DNA of 64,000 nt from a virus: positions 1 to 64,000 of the IMG/VR virus record IMGVR_UViG_3300042889_002648; one strand, given 5' to 3'. Numbering within the stretch: position 1 is the first letter of the stretch; every line of letters begins with the position of its first letter. The translations under genes were made by a program, and so were the position numbers. Shown here piece by piece: positions 1-9,675 of the stretch. The notes beneath the pieces are model-generated. The model was not told where the DNA came from. It saw only the letters and a program-made list of their open reading frames with translations, and searched no databases.

Positions 1-921
1 CGCTTCGGTTACAATAGCAAAGGCATCTGCGGTGCCCGCCTCACTTGTAATATAAGCCGTGCCGCCAACTTCTGTTGTAATACCATGAGTTGGTAAATCA
101 ACGGTACCAGATGCGATTGGTGTAATTGTTAAAGTATCATACTGTATATTACGATCAGCAACAGCAGTCTCGTTATATGTAAGGTTACTTATAAATGACG
201 ATCTCCAATCTGCGCCATCTGGCCATACAGCGTCATTCACACTTTCAATACTATATGCTTCATAAAGATAAACCCAACGATCATTTGTGCCGTTGCGTAC
301 TACGCGTGGTTGAGAAGCTGGTGCAAGACCGTCAAGTGTCCATGCAGTATTTGAGTAGCTCCTAAAGATAAATGTATATGGTGCAACCGTGCCAGGGTGT
401 GGTGGTGCAATTGCTACGTCTGAGGTAATACTTATACGCGATTTATTTGGATTTGTGTTTACCACATTTAATGTAGACAATCTTTCTTCCAAATCAATCC
501 AACTTCCACCTCCACTAGAAAGGTCAAATAGGTAATCTTTTGGATAAAATATATTTACCGCTTCATCAAAAAATATCTTAAAGAATGTATGTATACTATC
601 TTCACTGCCACGAGTGCGATAATATTGCAATATGATTTTGTATAGCGATACTTTATCTAGGACGCGTGAATTTGGAATGTTACGCGCAATAAGACCTTGT
701 ATTTCCGATAGGTATTTGTCCGATACAAGGTCAATATCCTTTTCACGTGTAATGTTTGCTATTTCATATGAAGGCAGACCAACACTGTTAATATGATCAT
801 AATAAACCTGAATAAAATCCATGAGAGTCTTTGCGCTCTCTTCGATTGCAGATGGAAATAGCGAGGGTGCACGTACACTCTCAAGGTTATGCGGTCGTGA
901 ATCTACAATACTTAGTGCCAT
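1..921 (-). CDS. Baseplate-proximal structural protein, C-terminus beyond window
   Basis: The frame is open for 307 codons from the ATG at 921 to the window edge, so the end of the protein is not seen. Residues about 60-135 look helical and contain ILQYYRTRGSEDSIHTFF. After about residue 140 the sequence becomes beta-rich and Gly/Thr-rich, like a fibre or decoration domain. It lies 2 bp downstream of gp6 on the same strand, so it belongs to the baseplate operon. A gp7/gp8-like wedge or fibre-attachment role is inference from position only. No catalytic motif is visible. Confidence 0.6.
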   Translation of the reverse strand, partial: MALSIVDSRPHNLESVRAPSLFPSAIEESAKTLMDFIQVYYDHINSVGLPSYEIANITREKDIDLVSDKYLSEIQGLIARNIPNSRVLDKVSLYKIILQYYRTRGSEDSIHTFFKIFFDEAVNIFYPKDYLFDLSSGGGSWIDLEERLSTLNVVNTNPNKSRISITSDVAIAPPHPGTVAPYTFIFRSYSNTAWTLDGLAPASQPRVVRNGTNDRWVYLYEAYSIESVNDAVWPDGADWRSSFISNLTYNETAVADRNIQYDTLTITPIASGTVDLPTHGITTEVGGTAYITSEAGTADAFAIVTEA

Positions 922-923
922 AT

Positions 924-2825
924 TTAACGGTCTCTATTAAATGTGTTATAGTCAATCGCTCGGTTTGATCCGCCTGTTGCAATTGTATCAGCTTCTCCAT
1001 ATACATTCAAACGAGATGTACCGATGCGTATAACTTGATTACGCTTGGGTGCAATATCGTTTGAACGTGGTATAAGGTCAATTGTAACTGTCGTATCAGC
1101 GTCAACCGTCAAAGGTTTAACCGTTAGCACTCCATCACTTAATGATAGTGTACCAATATCAGCGTCTCCTAATCTTTGAATGTTATTGCTGTCAAAGGTG
1201 TAACTATAAAGGATTCTTAAATTTGAGTCTGTTGGGTGCGCACGGTCGCCCATATAGTATGTTACACCGCCAGCCACCCAACTCGTAGAATTTACTATAC
1301 TAAAGCCATCATCAATTGTAAGAGCTGTACCATAACGCACAATAATTGATTGCGGCTGTGGTATAAGTGTTTGTGTTGCGCTTAATGCGAATGATTTAGA
1401 GACATATACGCGTATAAGCGAATTTAATATTGCAGGGCTAATACCATCAACAGCGCGTGTCAATTGTGAATGCCTAAAGACACCATCAAATGATTCCAAT
1501 TCAGTATCACTAAAAGTTATAATGCCATTTGTAACAATGCCTTCCAATTGTGTCTTGGTTAATGTGGTAAGATTTGGATTATATTTAAATAAGACATCCA
1601 GCACCAGCTCAATATATTCAGGATTGACAAGTTCAGGCATAATAGCAAGTACTTTTTTACCACTTAAATATTGCAATACTTCTGCGCGCTCAAGTGCGGA
1701 TAAATCACTATCATCATCTGCAGCGCTTTTCTTAACAGATACAAACACTTTACCATATTGCGGAGGATCGTTTTCTTCGCCGCCCCATACGCTAACAGCT
1801 CTAAAGCCAAATGCGCTACGCAATAGTGTCTTATAGTCATCTGCAGTTACTGCTCGATTTTGTGCAACATATTGTAATGGCGCATTATACTTTATGCTGC
1901 TTAATGATTCACTGCTTGTGCCACCAACAGCGGCCGACACTGTTTGTAATGTAATTGCGGAAATTGAGTTATTAGAGTTTACGCCGCTATATTTAAATAT
2001 GTTTGCACCGTTTGCGGCCTCACCATCGCTTATAAGATATTGCAATTCCAAGATGTTTAGATTATCTGGCTTCTTGCCAAATACACCATTACCAAATGTT
2101 ATTACATAATTGCCATTAAAGTTTTCATAAAGGAAATAGATTGGAGTAAGACCGTTAATATCATTGATATCGGAAAAAATAGTATAAACTTCAGAAATAT
2201 CAGTGCGCCCAGCTTGCTGCTCATTTACCTTTAGCGTGCTCGTATCAATATTCTTGTCTGCAATAATATATTCATTATTGCTAAGATTAGAATTAATTTG
2301 CGAGCGTCGTGTTTGTATTGATCCCTGATATAATTCAACATTTTTTGCTTCAAGCAATCCAGTCGTATTATTGCGGCGACAAATTATGTCAGTTAGATTT
2401 ACAAATGTATAATTTTGTGCTTGACGTGGTATTGCAAAGTTACTGCTAAATGCAGTATTTGCAGGTATTACATATTCATTAAGACCATTGTCGCTTGATG
2501 TTATTAAAATATTAACAACTGCCTTAGGCGCGCTTGTGCTGTGCGGAGTATAGCCAATAAGCTTTGCAGCAGATACTACATTTTGTCGCAATTGAGCGCT
2601 ATCAATAAAACTTTCGTTTACTGCCATATGCGCAATCACTGCATTATAGTGTGTGTTATGCGCTAAGACATCCATGAGAATATTCAAGCCAGAGCCTGTA
2701 TAGTCCCAATCTTTAAACACGCCATCATTAGCTTTAAAGTAGCTAATCAAACTATCCTTGATGTCAGCAAAGTCAAGGTTTGTAACATTTACGGATTGTG
2801 CAGGAAGTATGTTATTATTAGCCAT
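924..2825 (-). CDS. 6: Baseplate wedge protein gp6 (Baseplate_J-like)
   Basis: This 633-residue protein has the length and layout of T4 gp6 (660 aa). The N-terminus carries NVTNLDFADIKDSLISYF and DWDYTGSGLNILMDVLAH, typical of marine gp6 proteins. The middle (about 300-480) is the baseplate J core, including YVAQNRAVTADDYKTLL and VWGGEENDPPQYGKVFVS. gp6 forms the inner iris of the baseplate that opens on tail contraction. Its ATG shares one base with the stop of gp25 (TAATG), so translation is probably coupled. Confidence 0.93.
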   Translation of the reverse strand: MANNNILPAQSVNVTNLDFADIKDSLISYFKANDGVFKDWDYTGSGLNILMDVLAHNTHYNAVIAHMAVNESFIDSAQLRQNVVSAAKLIGYTPHSTSAPKAVVNILITSSDNGLNEYVIPANTAFSSNFAIPRQAQNYTFVNLTDIICRRNNTTGLLEAKNVELYQGSIQTRRSQINSNLSNNEYIIADKNIDTSTLKVNEQQAGRTDISEVYTIFSDINDINGLTPIYFLYENFNGNYVITFGNGVFGKKPDNLNILELQYLISDGEAANGANIFKYSGVNSNNSISAITLQTVSAAVGGTSSESLSSIKYNAPLQYVAQNRAVTADDYKTLLRSAFGFRAVSVWGGEENDPPQYGKVFVSVKKSAADDDSDLSALERAEVLQYLSGKKVLAIMPELVNPEYIELVLDVLFKYNPNLTTLTKTQLEGIVTNGIITFSDTELESFDGVFRHSQLTRAVDGISPAILNSLIRVYVSKSFALSATQTLIPQPQSIIVRYGTALTIDDGFSIVNSTSWVAGGVTYYMGDRAHPTDSNLRILYSYTFDSNNIQRLGDADIGTLSLSDGVLTVKPLTVDADTTVTIDLIPRSNDIAPKRNQVIRIGTSRLNVYGEADTIATGGSNRAIDYNTFNRDR

Positions 2826-3262
2826 TATCTTATGCGTGTTAAGTAGATTACGATTTCTGTTGTTTGATTATATGATACCTCAAATGATACACTTATACGA
2901 TATGCATTATTGTCAGAGTCATCGGTTACGCTAACTGTAAAGTCTTTAAGCCTAGGCTCATAAGATTTAATCGTGTCCTCAATCTTTCTTTGCAGCTCAT
3001 ATTGTGTAAGAACATTTGCGTTTTCAAATAGTAATTCGCGTATGCCAGAACTAAGTTCTGGTTGAAAGGGGCGGTCGTATGTTTCGGTTAATAGCAAATT
3101 TTTAATGCTTTGACGTACTGCATCAAGGTCACTGATTGGACGTATGTCATTATAGATTGGGTGTACTGTAAAGGCGTTATCAATGTCAGCATAAACTCCA
3201 GTGCGCGCCACATTTGTTGACTGCGTCTGATTATAGTCTGACAGTGAGAAAGAGGATGCCAT
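2825..3262 (-). CDS. 25: Baseplate wedge protein gp25 (gpW/gp25 family)
   Basis: At 145 aa it is close to T4 gp25 (132 aa). It shows the family core: PIYNDIRPISDLDAVRQSI, then LLLTETYDRPFQPELSSGIRELLFE, then a C-terminal beta region with VSFEVSYNQTTEIVIYL. gp25 joins the wedge to the tube-sheath initiation complex. It is the first gene of the gp25-gp6 pair. A late box (TATAAATA, 3270-3277) ends 7 nt before its ATG. Confidence 0.93.
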   Translation of the reverse strand: MASSFSLSDYNQTQSTNVARTGVYADIDNAFTVHPIYNDIRPISDLDAVRQSIKNLLLTETYDRPFQPELSSGIRELLFENANVLTQYELQRKIEDTIKSYEPRLKDFTVSVTDDSDNNAYRISVSFEVSYNQTTEIVIYLTRIR

Positions 3263-3269
3263 ATGTTAC

Positions 3270-3277
3270 TATTTATA
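3270..3277 (-). promoter_or_regulatory. T4-type late promoter box, gp25
   Basis: TATAAATA followed by G on the minus strand, 7 nt before the gp25 ATG. The spacing leaves almost no 5' leader. Confidence 0.7.
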
Positions 3278-3285
3278 AAATAATT

Positions 3286-5280
3286 TTAAGAACGCGCAAA
3301 TGCTGGATTGGAACGTATTGCTTGTGTGCCAGATTTAAGTTCATTCCTAATACTGTTTGTCCTATCAGTAAATTCTTTTATTGTTTCAGGTCTCCAATAT
3401 GGATGGTTCTCCAGTGTTGCTTTTACACTATAATCATACTTACTGCTAAATGCGAGTAACGCTTCTTTCACATTTCCAGTTAGAGCAGCACTTGCAATGT
3501 TTACGCCGCGATCAAATCCTGAAAGGACTGCATTTGTTACAGTTCCTGCAGTGGATGTTGTTGTTGACTGAAGAACATCGCCACTTGGTGCTCCATAAAT
3601 ACCTTGTAAGATACCGTTTACATTATTGATGTTATTATACGTTTCGTCCAATGATGTTGCTGCGGAGCTGCTTAGTAATCCGACAGGAGCTGCGGTTGAT
3701 GCAATATCATCATGATAGTTGTATGCAAGTTCATGCACTGCACCCAACATAGTTATATAGTCACGCAAACCAGCTTCATCTCCAGCTGCCTTTAAAGATT
3801 GTATCTTTTCATTGTCCTTAAATAATGGCTCACTTAAACGAAACAACATATAATCATACTCTGTCTTTTGTACCGTAGGCTGACGATAGACTGGTGGATT
3901 AAACCCAGGTATAAGTTCTGGTGCGAGCCGTGTATCTGCTTTAATAAGACGTGCTACAGGTCCGCTGTTTGTATCAACTAAGTTACATACATTTACTACT
4001 CCAGCTGCAACATCTTTTATTGTTTGACCGATATTATTTGCTTCAGGAAATGCCGCTTGCAACTTTTCAAGTTGATCTCCAACAAACGCTCCAGTCTTTG
4101 CATAAGCACCTGAAGACTCTAGGACTGCATTTGCAAATGCCCATGGATTATCTTTAACAAATTGTATAAGTTCCATGAGCTTTTGTACTTGTGCAATTCT
4201 TGATTGCACCTCGGTTAACATATTAACAATACCAAGCCCAGGCACATAACTTGCAGCCAATTGCACAAGCTTTGCGGCAGCTATGATTGCAAGTTTTTGT
4301 GGGAGGTTACGCGCGCAATCTGCAATAGTTGCTGCTTGTTGATATAACCCATTATCAAGATTTAAGATTTCACTATTTGCATTATCTACTACTGACAATA
4401 TACCGTTTTGTATAAAGTCTCGTTTAGCATTATCATCAGAAAAACCAGTTTCATCAATCCAAATACGAGTCTTACTTGGCAATGCTTGCAGATTACTATT
4501 ATAGAGTTGCTCATCTGCAATGCCATCAGCAACGGTGCGAGGCGTTATGACGTATTGCGCATTTGCGCTTCCGACATAATTAAAATCTGTTAGTGTAACA
4601 GTTACAGCGTATGTCCCAGCATTCTTAGGAGCAGCAAGTGGAGAGTCTTGACCTGAATATGTTACACGTGCAGGTATATCAGATCCAAAATTTGGTGCTG
4701 CTGTATCTAGTATTTTTATAGAGGTACTATACGCGCATGCTTGCGGTTTTTTGTTGTCTTTTGTTTCAAGACTTGGAAATGTTATGGCCACAGATAGTGG
4801 TGCAACGGTCAAATACTTTATTGTATCAACTAGTGTTTCAAAAACTGCATCTGGTGAACGTATTGGAAATACTCCTGGGTGTTGTGTTCTTATATCAGTT
4901 ATGAATACATTGTTTTTTACAATGTCATCGTATGCAGGCACTCCAGCAGGAGGTGTACTGCCATATACAGTTGAAAAATAACCACGATATGTAGCATCGC
5001 TCTTTAATGTAATGTTTATTGTATAGTCATAGCGCCCTACATTTTTTGGCGCGCCTGTTAATGTGTCTAAGGTGCTGCCATATGTTACACTTATGTTAAC
5101 GTCAGCCTGCGGCACTTCAGTCACCTGCCATGGAGTTGATGATACACGCTCTTGTGTAATGCGATAGATCTTTAAAAGACTCTCTATATTTCGCGCTGCT
5201 CCGTTATATGTCAATGGTACTCCAAAGGCATCACCGTTGGAATCTGCTAGTGTAATGTATAAAAATTTTGATAGTGGCAT
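3286..5280 (-). CDS. Virion protein with Ig-like (MBG-type) repeats
   Basis: 664 aa from the ATG at 5280. This start sits 2 bp after the stop of the spike gene and gives MPLSKFLYITL; an upstream in-frame Met would overlap that gene. Residues about 50-240 contain two beta repeats resembling MBG/Ig-like modules: VSVTYGST-type strands with GAPKNVGRYDYTINITL and the matching APKNAGTYAVTVTLTDFNYVGS. The rest is helical. I do not recognise a T4 homologue. The position inside the baseplate operon suggests a baseplate or host-contact component. Confidence 0.75.
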   Translation of the reverse strand: MPLSKFLYITLADSNGDAFGVPLTYNGAARNIESLLKIYRITQERVSSTPWQVTEVPQADVNISVTYGSTLDTLTGAPKNVGRYDYTINITLKSDATYRGYFSTVYGSTPPAGVPAYDDIVKNNVFITDIRTQHPGVFPIRSPDAVFETLVDTIKYLTVAPLSVAITFPSLETKDNKKPQACAYSTSIKILDTAAPNFGSDIPARVTYSGQDSPLAAPKNAGTYAVTVTLTDFNYVGSANAQYVITPRTVADGIADEQLYNSNLQALPSKTRIWIDETGFSDDNAKRDFIQNGILSVVDNANSEILNLDNGLYQQAATIADCARNLPQKLAIIAAAKLVQLAASYVPGLGIVNMLTEVQSRIAQVQKLMELIQFVKDNPWAFANAVLESSGAYAKTGAFVGDQLEKLQAAFPEANNIGQTIKDVAAGVVNVCNLVDTNSGPVARLIKADTRLAPELIPGFNPPVYRQPTVQKTEYDYMLFRLSEPLFKDNEKIQSLKAAGDEAGLRDYITMLGAVHELAYNYHDDIASTAAPVGLLSSSAATSLDETYNNINNVNGILQGIYGAPSGDVLQSTTTSTAGTVTNAVLSGFDRGVNIASAALTGNVKEALLAFSSKYDYSVKATLENHPYWRPETIKEFTDRTNSIRNELKSGTQAIRSNPAFARS

Positions 5281-5281
5281 A

Positions 5282-6121
5282 TTATGGGATTGGTGGACTT
5301 GTTGCCGCAGGAGTACCGCCAGCACCATCTCCTAAGTGTTTATGGGTAGCGAGTGTAAACATTCCGCCTAATGCTCCAACATCACCTGTGGCAACAAGTG
5401 CTCCGCCAATTACGTTTACGCGTGATGTTGTTATGTTTGTAATCGAAGAAGTCATGTTTGTTGTTGACGTCGAAGTTAATGATAATATACTTGCGCTGTC
5501 AACCCCAACTGATAATCCACCAATTATTGCTGCACCGCCAGGCGCATGAGCGCTAAATCCTGTTGAGCCAGCGAACGATATTGACCCTGTACAAACTGCA
5601 GTTCGCTCGCCTATATTTGTTTCATTAATTGGTCCAATAACCATCGTGTTTATTCCGCCAGCACGCACCGTATTATTTATGCCGTTACCTACAATCACAT
5701 CCTGTTTACCAATAATGTTTATCGCGCTGTCAGCACCAACTTCAGTCTTATGTGCGGCACCAACTTTAAGACGATATTCACCTTTTACTGTTTGGCTCAT
5801 ACTGCCGTTAACTTCAAGATTATAGTCTCCATTCACTGACATATTAACATTGCCATTAACATATACATTTGCATTTCCGTTGATACTAACATAATCATCG
5901 CCAATCACCACATGATGATTATCGGATACAACAATAACGCGACGTGTACCGTCTGCAAGTATTGTGCGTTCAGTGCCGCTTTTATGGCGCTCATGGATAC
6001 GCTCTTCGCCAAGAGTATCATCAACTTCAAAAACGTGCCCGCTGCGAGTTTGCCGCACATGATTAAACGGATATACTCCCTGATCTGATGTGGACGGCGC
6101 GCTAAAAGAATTGTTATTCAT
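5282..6121 (-). CDS. 5C: Central spike protein, gp5 C-terminal beta-helix with HxH tip
   Basis: 279 aa. Residues about 60-190 are short beta repeats (DDYVSINGNANVYVNGNVNM, YNLEVNGSMSQTVKGEY) like the triple beta-helix of T4 gp5 and VgrG. The C-terminal THKHLGD contains the HxH motif that binds an iron ion at the tip of P2-type spikes. It is probably a trimeric membrane-piercing needle. The OB-fold and enzyme domain fused to it in T4 are encoded separately just upstream (6138-7085). Confidence 0.85.
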   Translation of the reverse strand: MNNNSFSAPSTSDQGVYPFNHVRQTRSGHVFEVDDTLGEERIHERHKSGTERTILADGTRRVIVVSDNHHVVIGDDYVSINGNANVYVNGNVNMSVNGDYNLEVNGSMSQTVKGEYRLKVGAAHKTEVGADSAINIIGKQDVIVGNGINNTVRAGGINTMVIGPINETNIGERTAVCTGSISFAGSTGFSAHAPGGAAIIGGLSVGVDSASILSLTSTSTTNMTSSITNITTSRVNVIGGALVATGDVGALGGMFTLATHKHLGDGAGGTPAATSPPIP

Positions 6122-6134
6122 AATGTATTTGAAA

Positions 6135-6142
6135 TATTTATA
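6135..6142 (-). promoter_or_regulatory. T4-type late promoter box, spike gene
   Basis: TATAAATA on the minus strand, 13 nt before the spike ATG at 6121. It could start transcription inside the baseplate operon. Confidence 0.6.
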
Positions 6143-7085
6143 TGTTAAATATGGAAGGCGACAATATTTGAGTTATTGCGCTTTGTGATGTTTCAGAATC
6201 TTTCCAACGCAATACATATTTCCACTGTGCGAGAGTTGATCTCTCCAAGACGCGTCTTGGCCGTTGACTTCCAGTATTGCCTTCAATGGTAGTATGACGT
6301 TCACGCCTACGATCATTGCATCCAACTGTAACAATTCCAATATGTCCACCTTCTGCTCTGTGTCGTACTACAATATCGCCTGCTCTCAATGTGTTATCGT
6401 CTACAAGATGTACATACTTTCTACCAGTAGGAGTGTTTGCCCAATCCCGCCACGCTAGAGCGCTATTTGGATTTTTAGGTAAATCTGAATCTGGTATTAA
6501 GCCTGTTTGCTTGATAGACCATGTAACAAATCCTGCGCACCATAATGTAGGAGGCGCACCATATTTTGCGCCATTTGTGTTATTAATTTCTTTTCGAGCC
6601 GCAGCAATCATGCCGCGCACAACTGCACTATTGGTAGCAGGGTCAACCTGTGGCGCCGTATCTCCAAATGATGATGTGGCTGCAGGACTACTTATTGGAG
6701 CACCTGTAGAATATCCTGAAGTGTTGTATGTAGATGCTGCACTGATACCGCGTGAATAACTAGTTGCATCTCTAGGTATAACAAACCTGTCTGCTGCTCC
6801 GTTTACACCTGGGATTACTCCAATGATGACAGGATCTTGCGCATCAGGATCACGAAAGAATCCAAAAACCCAAGAGTCTACAGCCAGTCCCGTTGGACTA
6901 GATCCGACGCCGTTTGCATTTGCGCTTGTCACTGGCATTAATACCGTTGCCCATGGTAAATCCACATCACGAAGATGGATGTCATCAAAATCATGATAGC
7001 CAAAGACACGCACTTGTACACGTCCACTATTTAATGGATCTATAATATTTGTTACAGTTGCGTTAAACCAATTTTCGATTTTCAT
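6138..7085 (-). CDS. 5N: gp5-type OB-fold hub protein with CHAP-like peptidoglycan hydrolase
   Basis: 315 aa. Residues 1-100 are the gp5 OB fold (WFNATVTNIIDPLNSGRVQV, then FGYHDFDD and DSWVFGFFRDPDAQDPVIIG). Residues about 155-300 look like a CHAP/NlpC-type amidase-peptidase: candidate Cys in LWCAGFVTW, His in GGHIGIV, followed by IEGNTGSQ. T4 gp5 has a lysozyme at this point, so the cell-wall enzyme seems replaced by a cysteine peptidase. It precedes the spike and follows gp27, as in a gp5-gp27 hub. Confidence 0.87.
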   Translation of the reverse strand: MKIENWFNATVTNIIDPLNSGRVQVRVFGYHDFDDIHLRDVDLPWATVLMPVTSANANGVGSSPTGLAVDSWVFGFFRDPDAQDPVIIGVIPGVNGAADRFVIPRDATSYSRGISAASTYNTSGYSTGAPISSPAATSSFGDTAPQVDPATNSAVVRGMIAAARKEINNTNGAKYGAPPTLWCAGFVTWSIKQTGLIPDSDLPKNPNSALAWRDWANTPTGRKYVHLVDDNTLRAGDIVVRHRAEGGHIGIVTVGCNDRRRERHTTIEGNTGSQRPRRVLERSTLAQWKYVLRWKDSETSQSAITQILSPSIFNI

Positions 7086-7106
7086 TAAATTATATTTGTG
7101 TTAACT

Positions 7107-8681
7107 TTATGCAGGTGGCAATGGCAAAACACCAGGACTGCCATCAGCAGTGGTCCCGTCGCCAGTTGATTCAGCGTCAGGAAAAATAGCTTCGCTCGGG
7201 TCCGGTAATGGCGTAGCATTTAGCGGAACATCGCTGTTTATATCTACTGCTGGTGTTGTTGTATCTGCTGGTGGAGTTTCTCCTTCAGCTGGTATAGCTA
7301 AAATTGGTTCGTGATTTGGCACTGGTTCGCTTGTCTTTATAATTGGCAAGTCATTAACACCAAATAGTTTCAAGCGGCATGTATAGACACCATCCGTAAA
7401 TATATGAGCTGCAACCGTGATTAAATAATTGCCCGATACGACTGGATCAATTTCACCACTTGTCGCCTTACGCTCTCTCAATGTTTTTGGAACTTTAAGA
7501 TTTATTACTGTTCCAGGGTTTAGGCCTGGGTTACCATATACAACAATCTCATGATCAAATTCATTTACGCGTGCCGCGAAAGATTTGGCAGTTTGTATAT
7601 TTGGTAGTAATGATTCTGTAACTGAATTTTTAGGATAATCAAAACTAGAACCACCTGCGTTATTGATTTGTATGTTGCTTATGTTTGCATGAGATATGTC
7701 ATGCATCTTTTGTGGCGTATTTCCATTTGGCCCAAGGCCAACACGGTATTCACGTGAAGTCCATTTGTTTGCCGACTCTGTTGTTGTAAGATTTAAGGTG
7801 TAATAGCTTTTTGATGCAATGTCGGTTACGTTAATACGATTTGCATATCCGCCTTCAGCCGCAGTTGCAAGACGATCCATTTTTAAATTGGAGCGCATAG
7901 AGAGTATACGCTTAACATCTTTTTCATATTTCTCTTTATTTGGTTTGCTATCATCTAATGATTGGCCATACTCATACTTGTATCGTTCGCCTACACTTTT
8001 ACTCGCAAGTGAATTAAATGACCCAAAATATACAACATTTCGCGATGTTGATGAAACTTTATTATATAAGAAGAAAGGAGAGCGTACACTATCAAAAGAA
8101 CGTGAACGCAACCATTCAGCTGCGGATAATGGAGTTTGTATATTAATAATGCCAGTGAAATTGCTCACTGGCGGTTCTGTATCAATTATTAAATCTGCCA
8201 ATTCAAGATCTGTTACAAATATTTCGCGCAATGCCGCTTCAATGTTTGATACTGAGCGACATATTGTTTTTAATTTACTCGTATATGCAAAGTCTGATAT
8301 TGCAATCAAGTTAAATATTTGTGTGTTTGGGTAATCAAGTGTCTTGGTATAGTTACTATATTCCTTGACAGAAAATGTATGTTCAATAACATTTTCTTTA
8401 TCATAATCACCAATAATCTTTAACTTAATAATTTCCTGTCCTGTTAGTTTACCAATAACTCCGCTGCCAAAGATATCATCATTATCACGTATGGTTGCAC
8501 TGAGAGTTAAGACAGGCGAAAATATTTCTGCGGTAATATTAAATGATGTTACATATTGCACAATAGACATTTCAGCGCCATCGGCATTGGTCATAATCAT
8601 GCTCTCAACACGAAAATTACCAGAGATAAGTTCGCTATCTCGTGTTGCTGTCTTTGCAGCATTTATATGCGTAGTGCTCAT
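7107..8681 (-). CDS. 27: Baseplate hub protein gp27-like
   Basis: 524 aa. Family-type stretches include GAEMSIVQYVTSFNITAEIF, IRDNDDIFGSGVIGKLTGQE and WLRSRSFDSVRSPFFLYNK. The C-terminal 70 residues are Pro/Asp-rich and probably disordered. gp27 forms the trimeric cup holding the gp5 spike. The neighbours (gp5 parts downstream, gp53 upstream) fit that role. T4 gp27 is shorter (391 aa), so the tail is an addition. Confidence 0.85.
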   Translation of the reverse strand: MSTTHINAAKTATRDSELISGNFRVESMIMTNADGAEMSIVQYVTSFNITAEIFSPVLTLSATIRDNDDIFGSGVIGKLTGQEIIKLKIIGDYDKENVIEHTFSVKEYSNYTKTLDYPNTQIFNLIAISDFAYTSKLKTICRSVSNIEAALREIFVTDLELADLIIDTEPPVSNFTGIINIQTPLSAAEWLRSRSFDSVRSPFFLYNKVSSTSRNVVYFGSFNSLASKSVGERYKYEYGQSLDDSKPNKEKYEKDVKRILSMRSNLKMDRLATAAEGGYANRINVTDIASKSYYTLNLTTTESANKWTSREYRVGLGPNGNTPQKMHDISHANISNIQINNAGGSSFDYPKNSVTESLLPNIQTAKSFAARVNEFDHEIVVYGNPGLNPGTVINLKVPKTLRERKATSGEIDPVVSGNYLITVAAHIFTDGVYTCRLKLFGVNDLPIIKTSEPVPNHEPILAIPAEGETPPADTTTPAVDINSDVPLNATPLPDPSEAIFPDAESTGDGTTADGSPGVLPLPPA

Positions 8682-8682
8682 A

Positions 8683-9672
8683 TTATGCTAAGAGTGTATC
8701 GTAATACTGTTCTGAAAATTGGCGTATATAGTCTGGACGTATGACACGCAATTGTCTTTTTGATTCGTTAATCTCTTCTTCGTATTGGAGATATGACTTA
8801 TAGGTTGGAGTTGTTATTGTTGTTGATGTTAACACATCATATGCGGTAAGCACTCCGCCATTTAGGTCTAAGTATTGGTATGGTGCGTTCTGATAATAGT
8901 CCCAACGATATGTCTTGTTATTTAAACCGTTTGTCTTTGTGTTAAACTTTACATTTTTACCCAAGATATATGAATCAACTGTAGTGTTATATCTATTCTT
9001 TTCAGATAACCCAATTGCATCATAAATCTTAATGTTTTCAAATATTGTATTTAACCATTCATTCTTAAGTGCCAACAGTGCAGGCGTTTGCGTTTCGTTC
9101 ACCCACTGTATCTTAAACAAGTCAGAACCGTTTATAAAAGAGTTGCGACTAATTTCAATTCGTGTAGTGCCTATCATGCGATGTATATCATCAATGATAA
9201 GAGTATGTCGCTCAGTGTCATATCTTACAATATTTGCAACTCCAAAGGCTGCATCTGTTAATTTTAAGTATGGCAGGTATTTAGAGTCAAACGGTATACA
9301 TGAAAAGTCAATAAGGTTAGTGCCATTTAAATCATTTGGATATAATATCTCTGGTGTCATAGCAGAATAACGCGAGTATTCTTTTTCCATCAGTCGCTCA
9401 AACTGATGAGACGATAGTTGCCATGCGTTATAACCATCATGCAAGAAATCATTTATGATAAAAAACGTCCAATAATATTGAGTATCGTTATATAACTTAT
9501 ATGATACGATATCTGGACGTTCTGCATTATCAAGGCTATACAGAGTATATAATAATGCATCATCTGGCAGGCTGTTTTTTGATAATGCCACAGCACGAGT
9601 AATATCCGTAAGCTCAAGAGATGAGCCGTCGGAATACAAGTCATAGTTTACTTTTGGGTAAGGTTTAAACAT
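8683..9672 (-). CDS. 53: Baseplate wedge protein gp53
   Basis: 329 aa. The N-terminus has the conserved gp53 block: LLYTLYSLDNAERPDIVSYK, then YNDTQYYWTFFIINDFL and WQLSSHQFERLMEKEYSRY. gp53 is a wedge component that binds the hub. It ends 1 bp before gp27 begins. T4 gp53 is 196 aa; the extra length lies in the middle and C-terminus. Confidence 0.88.
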   Translation of the reverse strand: MFKPYPKVNYDLYSDGSSLELTDITRAVALSKNSLPDDALLYTLYSLDNAERPDIVSYKLYNDTQYYWTFFIINDFLHDGYNAWQLSSHQFERLMEKEYSRYSAMTPEILYPNDLNGTNLIDFSCIPFDSKYLPYLKLTDAAFGVANIVRYDTERHTLIIDDIHRMIGTTRIEISRNSFINGSDLFKIQWVNETQTPALLALKNEWLNTIFENIKIYDAIGLSEKNRYNTTVDSYILGKNVKFNTKTNGLNNKTYRWDYYQNAPYQYLDLNGGVLTAYDVLTSTTITTPTYKSYLQYEEEINESKRQLRVIRPDYIRQFSEQYYDTLLA

Positions 9673-9675
9673 ATA

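Noticed and set aside
3214-3459. Plus-strand frames over the baseplate and other minus-strand genes
   Set aside because: They are antisense shadows of recognised genes with no promoter or family match.
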